Shown here piece after piece: positions 7,882-17,002 of a DNA stretch of 64,000 nt. Each line of letters starts with the position of its first letter. Within the stretch, counting starts at the first letter, position 1. The notes below the pieces were generated by a model. It did not search any database and had not been told where the DNA came from. It saw only the letters and a program-made list of their open reading frames with translations. The translations under genes were made by a program, and so were the position numbers. Origin of the DNA: Oscillospiraceae bacterium (GTDB taxonomy: Bacteria; Bacillota; Clostridia; Oscillospirales; Ruminococcaceae); contig JAJQGT010000011.1 of the NCBI GenBank assembly GCA_021201135.1, positions 1-64,000 of the forward strand, written 5' to 3'.

Positions 7882-8823
7882 TTATTGAGCGGAGGTCAGG
7901 CGCGTGCCCTTTTTTACGGGTCTGCCTCTTAAATAGTCGGAAACGCTCATCCGCTTGGAGCCTTCCGCCTGGATTTCCGTAAATCTTATCGAGCCGACAC
8001 CGCAAGAAACGGTGAAATCGTGCTCATTTATAATTATTCCCGCTTCGGGATTTGCATTCTCGGTCGAAACGAGCTCACTTCTGTAAACCTTCAGGCGTTT
8101 GCCGTCGAGATAGCAACAAGCCCCGGGAGAATCGGACAACCCAAGAATCTTGTGATGAACCTCGGTTGCGGGCTTTGTGAAATCTATTGCGCACATGTCT
8201 TTTGTGAGCATCGGGGCATAGGAAGATTCGGCTTCGTTCTGTTTGACAGGCGTTATCTCGCCTTTGACAAGCCCGTCTATTGTCTTTATAAGAAGCGTTG
8301 CGCCGATATAGGAAAGGCGGTCGTAGAGCTCCGATGCGGTTTCGTTTTCCCTGACGGCTACTTTTTCAGATAAGAGCATGTCGCCGGTGTCGAGACCCTC
8401 CGCCATCTGCATGGTGGTTATCCCGGCGAACTCGTCGCCGTTAAGAACCGTCCACTGAATCGGGGCGGCTCCGCGATATTTCGGGAGAAGCGAGCCGTGA
8501 ACGTTGATACAGCCATACTTCGGGAGATTCAGAATCTCAACCGGAAGAATCTTCCCGTAAGCCGCAACGACTATCATGTCGGGGTTCAGCTCTTCGAGAA
8601 TCGGCAGATACTCCGAAATCTCTTTTTTGAGGGAATTCGGTTGATAAACAGGCATATCATGTGCGAGCGCATATTCCTTGACGGGAGAAAAAGCTATCTT
8701 GTTTCCCCTGCCCTTCGGCTTGTCGGTCTGGGTAAAGACCGCAGAGACGGTGTGCCCGTTCTCAATCAAGGCTTCAAGCGACGGAATCGCAAAGCTCGGC
8801 GTTCCCATGAAAACAATTCTCAT
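7882..8823 (-). CDS. fmt: Methionyl-tRNA formyltransferase
   Basis: Transfers a formyl group from 10-formyl-tetrahydrofolate to initiator Met-tRNA. The 313-residue protein has the Rossmann formyltransferase domain with GTPSFAIPSLE, and the signature HGSLLPKYRGAAPIQW with its catalytic Asn/His/Asp set, followed by the C-terminal OB domain. It is next to def, which removes the formyl group after translation; the two genes are 8 nt apart. Confidence 0.97.
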   Translation of the reverse strand: MRIVFMGTPSFAIPSLEALIENGHTVSAVFTQTDKPKGRGNKIAFSPVKEYALAHDMPVYQPNSLKKEISEYLPILEELNPDMIVVAAYGKILPVEILNLPKYGCINVHGSLLPKYRGAAPIQWTVLNGDEFAGITTMQMAEGLDTGDMLLSEKVAVRENETASELYDRLSYIGATLLIKTIDGLVKGEITPVKQNEAESSYAPMLTKDMCAIDFTKPATEVHHKILGLSDSPGACCYLDGKRLKVYRSELVSTENANPEAGIIINEHDFTVSCGVGSIRFTEIQAEGSKRMSVSDYLRGRPVKKGTRLTSAQ

Positions 8824-8831
8824 AAACTGAG

Positions 8832-9299
8832 TTATTCCTCCTCGGGCTCTTCGTAAATCTCTTCGATATTCTGTGGGAGCGTTACGCCGTCAAGATGGTC
8901 GAGCTCGTGGCAGACGCATCTTGCAAACAGGTCGCTGACCTCCTTTTCGTACCACTCGCCGAGGCGGTTCTGTGCCTTGAACTTAACGGTTTTCGGACGG
9001 GTGACATAGCCGGCGATATCGGGATAGGAAAGACAAGCCTCGACTTCGCGCTGGGTCTCCTCGGAACGGTAGGTTATCTCGGGGTTGACAAGTTCGAAAA
9101 GCCCCTCACCTGTATCTATGACAACCGCACGTCTTATTATGCCAACCTGAGGTGCGGCAAGTCCGACGCCTTCGGCTTTGTACATGGTGTCCTTCATGTC
9201 GTCAAGGAGCTCTCCGAGACGTTGGTCGAATTTTTCCACCGGCTTGCAGGTCTTAAGAAGCACCGGATCTCCGTCGATTACTATTTTTCTCAGTGCCAA
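8832..9299 (-). CDS. def: Peptide deformylase
   Basis: A metalloenzyme that removes the N-formyl group from nascent proteins. The 155-residue product shows all three motifs: GVGLAAPQVG, EACLS (usually EGCLS, with the metal-binding cysteine retained) and HELDHLDG (HExxH). A short acidic C-terminus (YEEPEEE) is typical of type 1 enzymes. It lies between priA and fmt. Confidence 0.97.
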   Translation of the reverse strand: MALRKIVIDGDPVLLKTCKPVEKFDQRLGELLDDMKDTMYKAEGVGLAAPQVGIIRRAVVIDTGEGLFELVNPEITYRSEETQREVEACLSYPDIAGYVTRPKTVKFKAQNRLGEWYEKEVSDLFARCVCHELDHLDGVTLPQNIEEIYEEPEEE

Positions 9300-9318
9300 G
9301 TGGCATTCCTCCTATGTT

Positions 9319-11793
9319 TTATGAATCGCCGTTTATGTCGGCGTAGACTTTTACGTTGGAAAAGCTTTTATTCTTGTATGTCTCCTTGAGAAGCCCGGAC
9401 ATATAGCTCCGGAAAGCATTTGAGAGCCGGCATTTTATCGTCAGCGCATATTTGTACTTGCCGCCGATTCTGCCGTAGCCGGATTTTGCGGGTCCGAGAA
9501 CCCTTAGCGGAAACTTCTTATCCACGGCATCAAGATTATGGCGCATCATCGAGACAAACTCGTTTGCGGCTCGGAGTGCGTCCGATTCTATCGTCGACGA
9601 GAATGAAACCGTGCAGATATCACAGAATGGCGGGTAGATGAGCTCTTTACGGAGCGAAACCTCCTGCTCATAAAAGCCCTTGTAGTCCTGCTCGGAAGCG
9701 AGCTTGATGATATGGTGGTCGGGGAAGAAGGTCTGTATATAGGCGACAGCCTCCGAATCTCCCCTGCCGCCTCTGCCGCATACCTGCGTGAGAAGCGAGA
9801 AGGTTCTTTCGTAGCTCCGATAGTCCCCCGCATTGAGGGAATTGTCAAGCGAGATGACGCCAACTGTTGTGACGTTCGGGAAGTCGAGACCCTTTGCAAT
9901 CATCTGGGTGCCGAGCATTATGTCATACTTGCCCGCCTCGAAATCCGCAAACTTCTCTTCATAAGCATATCTTGAATAGGTTGTGTCGGCATCCATCCTT
10001 AAAACTCTTGCGTCGGGAAAAGCGTTCGTGAGCTCTTCCTCGAGACGTTGGGTGCCGAGTCCCGTGAGCCTTACCCTGTCGCTTCCACATTCGGGGCATT
10101 TGCCGGTGAACGAGACGTAATAGCCGCAATAGTGGCAGATGAGCTTTCCGCTCGATTTATGATAAGTCAGCGGGACCTGACAGCGAGGGCACTTGACAGC
10201 CGTCCTGCAATCAAGGCAGGTGGCATTGGTGTTGAAGCCTCGGCGATTGAGAAGAAGAATAGTCTGCTTGCCCTTTTTCGTCTCCTCCGAGATTCTTCTG
10301 ACCATGTCGGTGCAGAAGACGCCGCCATTTCCCTCCTCGGCTTCGAGGAGCATATCGGCAACCACCACCTGAGGGAGCTTTGAGCCGCTGTAGCGGTGGT
10401 TGAGCTCGAATAAGTGATATCTGCCGCTTTTTGCATAGTAGTAGCTTTCGAGCGAGGGCGTCGCCGACGCCATAAGAAGAAGCGCGTTATGGTTACCGCA
10501 TCTTTTGATTGCTACGTCGCGGGCGTGATAGCGGGGTGAAGCGTCGGATTTATAACTGCTCTCGCCCTCTTCGTCCATGATTATGAGCCCAATATCGGGC
10601 ATCGGGGCGAAGACGGCGCTTCTCGTGCCGATGACTATTTTCACGTCTCCGCGAGAAATGCGTTTGAATTCATCCATTCTTTGTCCCAAAGACAGGCTCG
10701 AATGAACCACTGCGACTGTGTCGCCGAAGTAGGCGCAGAATTTCGAAACCATCTGAGGGGTCAATGATATTTCGGGCAAAAGCAGAATACAGCCTTTGCC
10801 GGATTTTATCGTTCTTTCAATCAGCTTTATGAATACCGCGGTTTTGCCGCTTCCGGTGACTCCGTGAAGGAGTGCTCCCGCCGGTTTCCCCTCGTCCAGG
10901 AGCCTTGAGATGCCGTCATAGACTTCTTTCTGCTCGTCCGAAAGGACCACGCTATCCAAAGAAAGCTTCTGCTCGGTTATGTTTTTGGGTGTCCGAAGGG
11001 ACTCGTATCTGTATTCCTCAAGGATGCCCTTTTTGAGCATCGAGGTGATTATTGTCTGGGTTACGCTAAGAATATAGCAAAGCTCTTTTATTGAAGCCGA
11101 CGAGTTTTCCTCAAGAAAATCGACGACGAGCTGTTGCTTCGGGGTGAAGGCTTTGCCGTCCGGCTGATAATCCGGGGAAAGCCTGACCATTCTGACCGTT
11201 TCGTCTCCAACGCGGCGCTTGAATTCGTCCTCCTCTTCGAGGATGCCCTTATCCGAAAGGGACTGAATCAAAGACTCCTTTTCGGCATTTGCGGTGTCAT
11301 CTAAAATCCTGTCAAACTCTTTTTGGGACTGTGCGCCGAGTAGTGCCTGATAGAGCTTCGATTCTTCATCTGTCAGCTGGACATCCGGCTTGTGATTCGA
11401 AAGAGTATAGACGCTCTTACGAATGACGGTGTAGCCCGCCGGCACTATGGTCCTGTATGCCTCAAAATAGGTGCAGAAGGTGTGCTCCTTGAGCCAAAAA
11501 ACCATGTCAAGAAGCTCGTCATTTATCAGAGGCTCACGGTCGATAAGGCTGATTATAGGCTTTATAGTGATGCCCTCGGTGAGCTCCTTTTCGTAGACCC
11601 GGGTGACAAGACCGATTCGCTTAGTATTGGCTCTGCCGAACGGGACGAGGACACGCATGCCGGCACGAACCGTCCCGAAAAGAATATCGGGATAGCGATA
11701 GGTATATTCGTTATCATAGCCATAGTCGGCTCCCGACATGACTACCTTTGCCGCATGGACGGACGTGGCCGCGTGGACGGACGTGCCGCTCAT
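9319..11793 (-). CDS. priA: Primosomal replication restart helicase PriA
   Basis: PriA recognises stalled forks and reloads the replisome. The 824-residue protein contains the N-terminal 3' DNA-binding domain, a winged helix, Walker A GVTGSGKT, and eight cysteines in paired CxxC zinc sites between the two helicase lobes. Helicase motif II reads DEEG where the family normally has DEEH. The first ATG overlaps the rpoZ stop (ATGA), but a later start closer to SGADYGYDNEYTY is possible because the first 20 residues (repeated SVHAA) are not conserved. Confidence 0.95.
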   Translation of the reverse strand: MSGTSVHAATSVHAAKVVMSGADYGYDNEYTYRYPDILFGTVRAGMRVLVPFGRANTKRIGLVTRVYEKELTEGITIKPIISLIDREPLINDELLDMVFWLKEHTFCTYFEAYRTIVPAGYTVIRKSVYTLSNHKPDVQLTDEESKLYQALLGAQSQKEFDRILDDTANAEKESLIQSLSDKGILEEEDEFKRRVGDETVRMVRLSPDYQPDGKAFTPKQQLVVDFLEENSSASIKELCYILSVTQTIITSMLKKGILEEYRYESLRTPKNITEQKLSLDSVVLSDEQKEVYDGISRLLDEGKPAGALLHGVTGSGKTAVFIKLIERTIKSGKGCILLLPEISLTPQMVSKFCAYFGDTVAVVHSSLSLGQRMDEFKRISRGDVKIVIGTRSAVFAPMPDIGLIIMDEEGESSYKSDASPRYHARDVAIKRCGNHNALLLMASATPSLESYYYAKSGRYHLFELNHRYSGSKLPQVVVADMLLEAEEGNGGVFCTDMVRRISEETKKGKQTILLLNRRGFNTNATCLDCRTAVKCPRCQVPLTYHKSSGKLICHYCGYYVSFTGKCPECGSDRVRLTGLGTQRLEEELTNAFPDARVLRMDADTTYSRYAYEEKFADFEAGKYDIMLGTQMIAKGLDFPNVTTVGVISLDNSLNAGDYRSYERTFSLLTQVCGRGGRGDSEAVAYIQTFFPDHHIIKLASEQDYKGFYEQEVSLRKELIYPPFCDICTVSFSSTIESDALRAANEFVSMMRHNLDAVDKKFPLRVLGPAKSGYGRIGGKYKYALTIKCRLSNAFRSYMSGLLKETYKNKSFSNVKVYADINGDS

Positions 11794-12008
11794 CTCTTGA
11801 GAGTTTTCTTGAGGGACGGATCTTCAATGAGCTTGTACTCGCCGTTTGCGAACTGGTCGACGGCGGTCTTGACAGGCTTTACGTCGATTACTTCCTTGTT
11901 TTCATAGGCGGTGTCGATAATCTCTCTTGCACGCTTTGCAACCGCAACTACCAGAGAGTATACACTCTCGCCGCTTTTTAAAATCTGTGAGCTTGAAGGT
12001 CTCAACAT
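11790..12008 (-). CDS. rpoZ: DNA-directed RNA polymerase omega subunit
   Basis: Omega assists folding and assembly of the beta-prime subunit. The 72-residue product starts MLRPSSSQIL and has the core SVYSLVVAVAKRAREI, equivalent to the family's R--L---AAKRAR segment, then KPVKTAVDQFANGEYKL, a well-conserved C-terminal half. It overlaps the gmk stop by 7 nt and the priA start by 4 nt, in the standard gmk-rpoZ-priA order. Confidence 0.93.
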   Translation of the reverse strand: MLRPSSSQILKSGESVYSLVVAVAKRAREIIDTAYENKEVIDVKPVKTAVDQFANGEYKLIEDPSLKKTLKR

Positions 12009-12610
12009 TTGTCTAACACTCCTTTTATTAGATCTTGGTTTATCTTAACTAAATTCTTTGATACTGTCATTATCCGATAGAGGGTTTCAACCGCTTCCGA
12101 AACATCGTCGTTTACAAACACATAATCGTAATTCTCGGCGACGGCGATTTCTCTTGCCGCTTCTTTTACTCTGCCGTTGATTACTTCTTCGGTTTCGGAA
12201 TGACGGTTTTCGAGGCGGCGACGGAGTTCGCCGATTGACGGCGGAAGCATGAATATCATCACAGCTTCGGGATAGGACTCCTTAACCATCATGGCGCCCT
12301 TGGTCTCTATCTCTAAGATTACGTCGATTCCGTTATCAAGGCACTCGAAAACCTTTTCCTTCGGTGTGCCGTAGGAATTGCCGCAGAAGGTCGCATGCTC
12401 GAGCATTCCACCGGTTTTGACCAGCTCGTCGAAGCGTTCTCTTGTAACGAAATAATAATGCACTCCGTCGACTTCGCCGTCTCTCGGTGCCCGGGTGGTT
12501 GCCGAGACGGAGTATTTAAGCTCCGGCATCCGTTTTCTCAGTTCCGTAAGCACTGTTCCCTTACCGCAACCGGACGGTGCGGAGAAGACGTACAGCACGC
12601 CTTTATTCAT
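12002..12610 (-). CDS. gmk: Guanylate kinase
   Basis: Phosphorylates GMP to GDP with ATP. The 202-residue product has the P-loop SAPSGCGKGT, the GMP-binding TTRAPR motif and DGVHYYFV, and ends with the lid and C-terminal helices. The ATG at 12608-12610 is preceded by AGGGGA about 9 nt away; a TTG two codons upstream is possible. It overlaps the end of remA by 8 nt. Confidence 0.96.
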   Translation of the reverse strand: MNKGVLYVFSAPSGCGKGTVLTELRKRMPELKYSVSATTRAPRDGEVDGVHYYFVTRERFDELVKTGGMLEHATFCGNSYGTPKEKVFECLDNGIDVILEIETKGAMMVKESYPEAVMIFMLPPSIGELRRRLENRHSETEEVINGRVKEAAREIAVAENYDYVFVNDDVSEAVETLYRIMTVSKNLVKINQDLIKGVLDKC

Positions 12611-12851
12611 TTTCAACGTCCCCTTTGTCTGTCCCTAAAATGTATTCGGCTGTCCTTGAAGAGAGTATGACGTGGTCGCTGACGGTGATGATGACCGACT
12701 TGTTCTTCTTGCCGAAGGTGCAGTCGATGAGCGAGCCACGATCCTTTGCCTCCTGAATGATTCGCTTTATCGGGGAGGTGTCGGGAGAGGCTACCGCCAC
12801 AATCTTGTCCGTCGAGACGTAGCAGGAATAGCCGATATCAACTACGTTCAT
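12603..12851 (-). CDS. remA: RemA/DUF370-family extracellular matrix regulator
   Basis: RemA is a small DNA-binding protein that activates biofilm matrix operons in B. subtilis. This 82-residue homologue begins NVVDIGYSCYVSTDKIVAVASPDTSPIKRI, with the typical SPIKRII segment, followed by GKKNKSVIITVSDHVILS. Its place between yicC and gmk is the standard Firmicutes arrangement. The downstream targets in this organism are unknown. Confidence 0.93.
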   Translation of the reverse strand: MNVVDIGYSCYVSTDKIVAVASPDTSPIKRIIQEAKDRGSLIDCTFGKKNKSVIITVSDHVILSSRTAEYILGTDKGDVENE

Positions 12852-12861
12852 ATTATCTCTC

Positions 12862-13740
12862 CTATTCGATATTCTGAATCTGTTCTCTTATCTTTTCGAC
12901 CGCACTCTTGAGCTCGACGACGATTTTTGTTATCGTAAGGTCGGAGCACTTGGAGCCGGTGGTATTTATCTCTCTGTTTATCTCCTGAACGAGGAAGTCA
13001 AGCTTCTTGCCGATTGGCTCGGTTTCGTCAAGCAGTTCGCGGAATGCGGCGATATGGCTGTGGAGCCTTACCGTCTCTTCATCGACAGCTGTTTTGTCGG
13101 CGAAGATTGCGGTTTCGGTGAGGATTCTCGCCTCGTCGATATTCTTGCCGTCAAGGACCTCCTGAAGCCTCTGATAGAGCCTCTTCTGATACTCTTCCGT
13201 AACAGTGGGAGAACGCTTTTCTATCTCGCATACCATTGCTTCGATACTGTCAAGCTTCACCAAAATATCGGCTTTCAGGCGTGCGCCCTCGGCTTCTCTC
13301 ATAGCTACAAAGCCGTTCAGAGCTTCCGTTGCCACCTCGGAGACCTCCTGCCAGATTTCGTTTTCGTCGGTTTCCTGCTTGGTAACGGTGAAGATATCCG
13401 GAATTCTGAAAAGCTGAGAAAGTGTCAAATCGTCGCGGAGCCCGAGCTCTGTTCCCGCAGTGCGAAGAGCATTGATATAATTCTTTGCAAGTTCACTGTT
13501 TACGTTTACGTTCACATCGGAGCCGTCGGTTGTATTGATTGTTATATATGATTCAACCTTGCCGCGGTTGATTTCTGCGGCATAAAGGGCTTTCAGCTTG
13601 TCCTCGATAAAGGCGTACTGACGAGGGTATTTTGCGCTGAACTCGAAAAATCTGTGATTGACGGCACGAAGCTCAACGGTTATCTCGCGATTTCCGAATG
13701 TCTTCTTGGCTCGTCCGTAGCCGGTCATGCTTCTCGGCAT
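12862..13740 (-). CDS. yicC: YicC-family endoribonuclease
   Basis: YicC proteins are RNA-cleaving, stress-associated enzymes; the B. subtilis homologue is YloC. The 292-residue product starts PRSMTGYGRAK, the family hallmark, contains ELRAVNHRF and ends with KLDFLVQEINREINTTGSK and the terminal IREQIQNIE. It heads the long operon that ends at spoVM and has a promoter about 60 bp upstream. Confidence 0.95.
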   Translation of the reverse strand: MPRSMTGYGRAKKTFGNREITVELRAVNHRFFEFSAKYPRQYAFIEDKLKALYAAEINRGKVESYITINTTDGSDVNVNVNSELAKNYINALRTAGTELGLRDDLTLSQLFRIPDIFTVTKQETDENEIWQEVSEVATEALNGFVAMREAEGARLKADILVKLDSIEAMVCEIEKRSPTVTEEYQKRLYQRLQEVLDGKNIDEARILTETAIFADKTAVDEETVRLHSHIAAFRELLDETEPIGKKLDFLVQEINREINTTGSKCSDLTITKIVVELKSAVEKIREQIQNIE

Positions 13741-13802
13741 CCATATTACCTCTTTTCGTTTATATTACAGTAGGCACACTGCGCTACATTACTATCTATG
13801 CT

Positions 13803-13831
13803 ATTATAGCACCTTTTGCGATTTAGTGCAA
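13803..13831 (-). promoter_or_regulatory. Promoter of the yicC-to-spoVM operon
   Basis: Minus-strand TATAAT (13803-13808) has an extended -10 TG one base upstream; the -35 at 13826-13831 is a poor TTGCAC at 17 bp. It is divergent from the promoter of the HD gene. Confidence 0.65.
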
Positions 13832-13872
13832 GGTCTTTGGGCTCGAAAATCTATTACAGTTTGGAAACATAG

Positions 13873-13901
13873 TTGAAATCGTCGGGAATTTATGATACAA
13901 T
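13873..13901 (+). promoter_or_regulatory. Promoter of the HD-domain gene
   Basis: TTGAAA (13873-13878), 17-bp spacer, TACAAT (13896-13901), about 33 bp before the GTG start. Confidence 0.75.
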
Positions 13902-13933
13902 CAGGATAGCGAAATTACGGGAGGAAAGCAAAA

Positions 13934-14545
13934 GTGACTTTAGATGCACAGGAATATAAGAACAGATTCATAGAGATTTACACCGGAAATATCAAGCGCG
14001 AGGGCTCGGAGAAGCTTCTTGAATATCTTCAATCAAAAAACTGCGACTTCTTCACTGCTCCGGCTTCGACGAGGTTTCACAACTCCTTCGAGGGTGGACT
14101 CTGCGAGCACTCCATCAACGTTTATGAGTGCCTGAAATCCTATCTCGAGACGGACAGAGCGAAAAGCTTCGGGCTTTCGTTCAGCGACGAGTCGATTGCT
14201 ATCGTTGCGCTTCTGCACGATGTATGCAAGACGAATACATACGTCGTAAGCATGCGAAACGTCAAGAACGACAAGACGGGACAATGGGAGAAGGTTCCCT
14301 ATTACGAATATAACGACACCCTCCCCTATGGTCACGGCGAGAAGTCGGTATATATCGTTTCGGGGTTTATGAAGCTCACCCGGGACGAGGCTATGGCTAT
14401 CAGATGGCACATGGGCTTCTCGATGGGTGAGGACACAAGGCTTGTCGGAAATGCTCTCCGGGATTATCCGTTGGCACAGGCTCTCAACATTGCTGACGCC
14501 GAGGCGACGAACTTTATCGAGGAGAAGCGAAACAAGTCGAAATAA
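13934..14545 (+). CDS. HD-domain phosphohydrolase of unknown substrate
   Basis: A 203-residue soluble protein with the HD metal-binding pattern: a histidine in LCEHSINVYE (about 57-66) and HD in LLHDVCKTN (about 94-102), plus later H and D residues (YGHGEKS and DAEA). HD hydrolases act on nucleotides or phosphodiesters; the arrangement resembles the HD half of YhaM-like proteins, but there is no nucleic-acid-binding OB domain. It starts at a GTG with GGGAGGAAAG upstream. It is a lone plus-strand gene with its own promoter and terminator, so the context gives no pathway. Confidence 0.8.
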   Translation: MTLDAQEYKNRFIEIYTGNIKREGSEKLLEYLQSKNCDFFTAPASTRFHNSFEGGLCEHSINVYECLKSYLETDRAKSFGLSFSDESIAIVALLHDVCKTNTYVVSMRNVKNDKTGQWEKVPYYEYNDTLPYGHGEKSVYIVSGFMKLTRDEAMAIRWHMGFSMGEDTRLVGNALRDYPLAQALNIADAEATNFIEEKRNKSK

Positions 14546-14550
14546 AAAAC

Positions 14551-14573
14551 AGCGGAGTGGTTTTCACTCCGCT
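14551..14573. terminator. Bidirectional terminator between the HD gene and degV
   Basis: AGCGGAGT and ACTCCGCT form an 8-bp perfect stem with a short loop. It is followed by TTAATTTTTT on the plus strand and preceded by AAAAAA, so it can stop both convergent transcripts. Confidence 0.85.
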
Positions 14574-14585
14574 TTAATTTTTTAT

Positions 14586-15467
14586 TCAGTGTCTGTCTCC
14601 CCAATGGATGACCACTGTCATTCCGGGTCCGACATGAGCGCCGATTACCGGTCCGATGTCGGTGATTCCGATGGTGAAATTAGGATAGAGCTCTTTCAGC
14701 TCGTTGCGGATTTCCTCGGCGGCTGTCAGGTTGTCGGCATGTCCGATGAGGATAAATGTGCCGATATCGGGACGAATCGACTTCTTGACGTCCTCGATGA
14801 GAGCGGCGGTTGCCTGCTTGCGTCCGCGGGGCTTGGCTATTGTCTGGAGCTTGCCTTCGTCGTCGAGCGTGAGAAGTGGCTTGACCTGCAGGACTGTACC
14901 CATTGCGGCGGTTGCACCCGAAACTCTTCCGCCACGCTTGAGATGCTCGAAGGTATCGACGGTTAACCAGTGGCAGACATGGTATTTATGCTCTTCAATC
15001 CATGCAAGGAACTCGTCCATGCTCAGTCCTGTTCTCATCTCTTTAATCGCCTCGTAAAGGAGGAAGCCCTGACCGAGAGAAGCGTCGAACGGGTCTACTA
15101 TCTCAATTCTGCGGTCGGGATACTGCTCCGAAAGATTCCTTGCGGCAACCCTTGAAGCGTTCAAGGTCTGCGAAAGACCGGATGTAATACCTATGTAGAC
15201 AATATCGTTGCCTTTTTGAAGCTCCGGCTCGAAAAACTCTTCGTAGACCTCGGGGTTAATCTGGGAAGTCGAAGCGAAAAGTCCGCTCCTCAGCTTTTGG
15301 TAAAACTCTTCGATGGTTATTGTTCCGTCGCCGTTGTAGCTGTAGACATAGCCTTCGTCACCAACAGTGATGTTCATGGGGACGAAGGTGACCTCGGAAA
15401 GCTCCTCAATCATCTCTTTGGTTATATCACAGGTGACGTCTGAAAATACTTTATAATTGTTTGCCAT
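14586..15467 (-). CDS. DegV-family fatty-acid-binding protein
   Basis: DegV/FakB proteins bind a fatty acid and present it to fatty acid kinase FakA. The 293-residue product shows SDVTCDIT at the start, the binding loop GITSGLSQT, DTFEHLKRGGR (family DNL-YLKKGGR) and near the end GPVIGAHVGPGM. It follows asnS by 14 nt and has AAGGAGG before the ATG. No fakA is present in the window; the lipid substrate cannot be read from sequence. Confidence 0.93.
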   Translation of the reverse strand: MANNYKVFSDVTCDITKEMIEELSEVTFVPMNITVGDEGYVYSYNGDGTITIEEFYQKLRSGLFASTSQINPEVYEEFFEPELQKGNDIVYIGITSGLSQTLNASRVAARNLSEQYPDRRIEIVDPFDASLGQGFLLYEAIKEMRTGLSMDEFLAWIEEHKYHVCHWLTVDTFEHLKRGGRVSGATAAMGTVLQVKPLLTLDDEGKLQTIAKPRGRKQATAALIEDVKKSIRPDIGTFILIGHADNLTAAEEIRNELKELYPNFTIGITDIGPVIGAHVGPGMTVVIHWGDRH

Positions 15468-15481
15468 TGTTTCCTCCTTGT

Positions 15482-16873
15482 TCAGAATTTAAGACTCTTG
15501 GGTGTTCTTGCGTATGGGATGACGTCGCGGATGTTCGAGACGCCGGTTATATACATAAGGATTCTTTCGAGACCGAGACCGAAGCCGGAATGAACGACTC
15601 CGCCGTATTTACGAAGATCCAAATACCACTCGAGGGTGCTTCTGTCCATGTTCATGTCTTCCATCTTCTTGACAAGAACATCGAAGTTCTCTTCACGCTG
15701 AGAGCCGCCCATGAGCTCTCCTACGCCCGGAGCAAGCAAATCGCATGCCGCAACCGTCTTGCCGTCGGGGTTGAGCTTCATATAGAACGCCTTGATGTCC
15801 TTCGGGAAATCTATCAGGAAGACGGGACCCTTTGCGACTTTATCGCAGATATAGACCTCGTGCTCCTTGAAGAAGTCCATGCCCCACTCGACGGGGTTCT
15901 CAAACTGAACATCCGCATGCTGGAGATAGTCGACCGCCTCGGTGTAGGTGATGACCTTGAAGTCGGAGTTCATGACGTGCTCAAGCTTATCAATCAGATC
16001 ATGCTTTTCGGAGACGAAATCGTTCAGGAACTTCATTTCGTCGGGACAGCTTTCCAGAACATCTTTTATGATATACTTGACGAGAGCTTCCATAACTGCC
16101 ATATCGCCCTTGAGGTCGCAGAATGCCATCTCAGGCTCTACCATCCAGAACTCATTGAGGTGATAGGGGGTGTTGGAGTTCTCGGCGCGGAAGGTCGGTC
16201 CGAAGGTATATACCTTGCCGAGAGCCAATGCGAACGGCTCGACATGGAGCTGACCCGAAACGGTCAGGCAGGCGTGCTTGCCGAAGAAATCGTTCTGATA
16301 ATCGCCATCCTCACGGGTGGTGACGGTGAAGGTCTCGCCGGCACCCTCGGCATCATTGCCGGTGATGAGGGGCGTATGGATATAGCTGAAGCCGTTCTCG
16401 CGGAAGAACTGGTGAATCGACTGGGAGACTATCGAGCGGATTTTGAAGACCGCCATGAATGTATTTGTTCTGGGTCTGAGGTGCGGAATCTCTCTTAAGA
16501 ATTCGAGAGAATGGCGCTTTTTCTGCAAGGGATAGCTCGCATCGCAGGCGCCGAGAAGAGCAATCTCGCTCGCGTTAATCTCGAAGGGCTGTTTTGCCTC
16601 GGGAGTGTGGATAAGCTTGCCGGTGACGCTGACGGCACAGCCGGTCAGGAGCTTCGAAATCTCGGCATAGTTCGGAAGCTTTTCAGCCTCATAGACCACC
16701 TGGCAATTAGTGAAGCAGGAGCCGTCGTTAAGAGAAATGAAGCCGATGTTATTATTCGAGCGGTTGGTTCTCATCCAGCCCTCGACGGTGACAGTCGCCC
16801 CATCGGCGGCGTTATCATTCGGCAAAAGCCCCTTCACGCTCTTATATATCTCATCAATCAGAAGTTTTGGCAT
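15482..16873 (-). CDS. asnS: Asparaginyl-tRNA synthetase
   Basis: Class II synthetase that charges tRNA-Asn. The 463-residue protein has the N-terminal OB anticodon-binding domain (about 1-120), motif 2 FRAENSNTPYHLNEF and motif 3 GFGLGLERILMYITG, with the AsnRS-type end IRDVIPYARTP. There is no room for a T-box leader; a plain promoter lies about 40 bp upstream. Confidence 0.97.
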   Translation of the reverse strand: MPKLLIDEIYKSVKGLLPNDNAADGATVTVEGWMRTNRSNNNIGFISLNDGSCFTNCQVVYEAEKLPNYAEISKLLTGCAVSVTGKLIHTPEAKQPFEINASEIALLGACDASYPLQKKRHSLEFLREIPHLRPRTNTFMAVFKIRSIVSQSIHQFFRENGFSYIHTPLITGNDAEGAGETFTVTTREDGDYQNDFFGKHACLTVSGQLHVEPFALALGKVYTFGPTFRAENSNTPYHLNEFWMVEPEMAFCDLKGDMAVMEALVKYIIKDVLESCPDEMKFLNDFVSEKHDLIDKLEHVMNSDFKVITYTEAVDYLQHADVQFENPVEWGMDFFKEHEVYICDKVAKGPVFLIDFPKDIKAFYMKLNPDGKTVAACDLLAPGVGELMGGSQREENFDVLVKKMEDMNMDRSTLEWYLDLRKYGGVVHSGFGLGLERILMYITGVSNIRDVIPYARTPKSLKF

Positions 16874-16908
16874 AGCATGCGTCCCCTTTGTAAATTATAA
16901 CTCTGTTT

Positions 16909-16937
16909 ATGATAAACCTTTTAGGGGAAATTGTCAA
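16909..16937 (-). promoter_or_regulatory. asnS promoter
   Basis: Minus-strand TTGACA (16932-16937), 17-bp spacer, TATCAT (16909-16914). It begins just after the terminator of the first surface-protein gene. Confidence 0.8.
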
Positions 16938-16953
16938 GAGCTTGGACAGAAAA

Positions 16954-16980
16954 AGACCGCAAGCGGTTAGCTCACGGTCT
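16954..16980 (-). terminator. Terminator of surface-protein gene 1
   Basis: On the minus strand AGACCGTGAGC pairs with GCTTGCGGTCT (11 bp with two G-U pairs), then TTTTTC. The same AAGACCGC arm recurs in the terminators of the next three transcription units. Confidence 0.85.
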
Positions 16981-17002
16981 TGGTCGGTGAATTCGTGTGG
17001 AA

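Noticed and set aside
15461-16498. Long plus-strand ORF opposite asnS, and others such as 3350-4375, 31553-32587 and 33222-34169
   Set aside because: They lie fully within well-identified minus-strand genes and have no recognisable family, no promoter and poor ribosome-binding sites. They reflect codon usage of the real gene on the other strand.
16874-16953. T-box leader for asnS
   Set aside because: Only ~40 nt lies between promoter and start, too short for a T-box.
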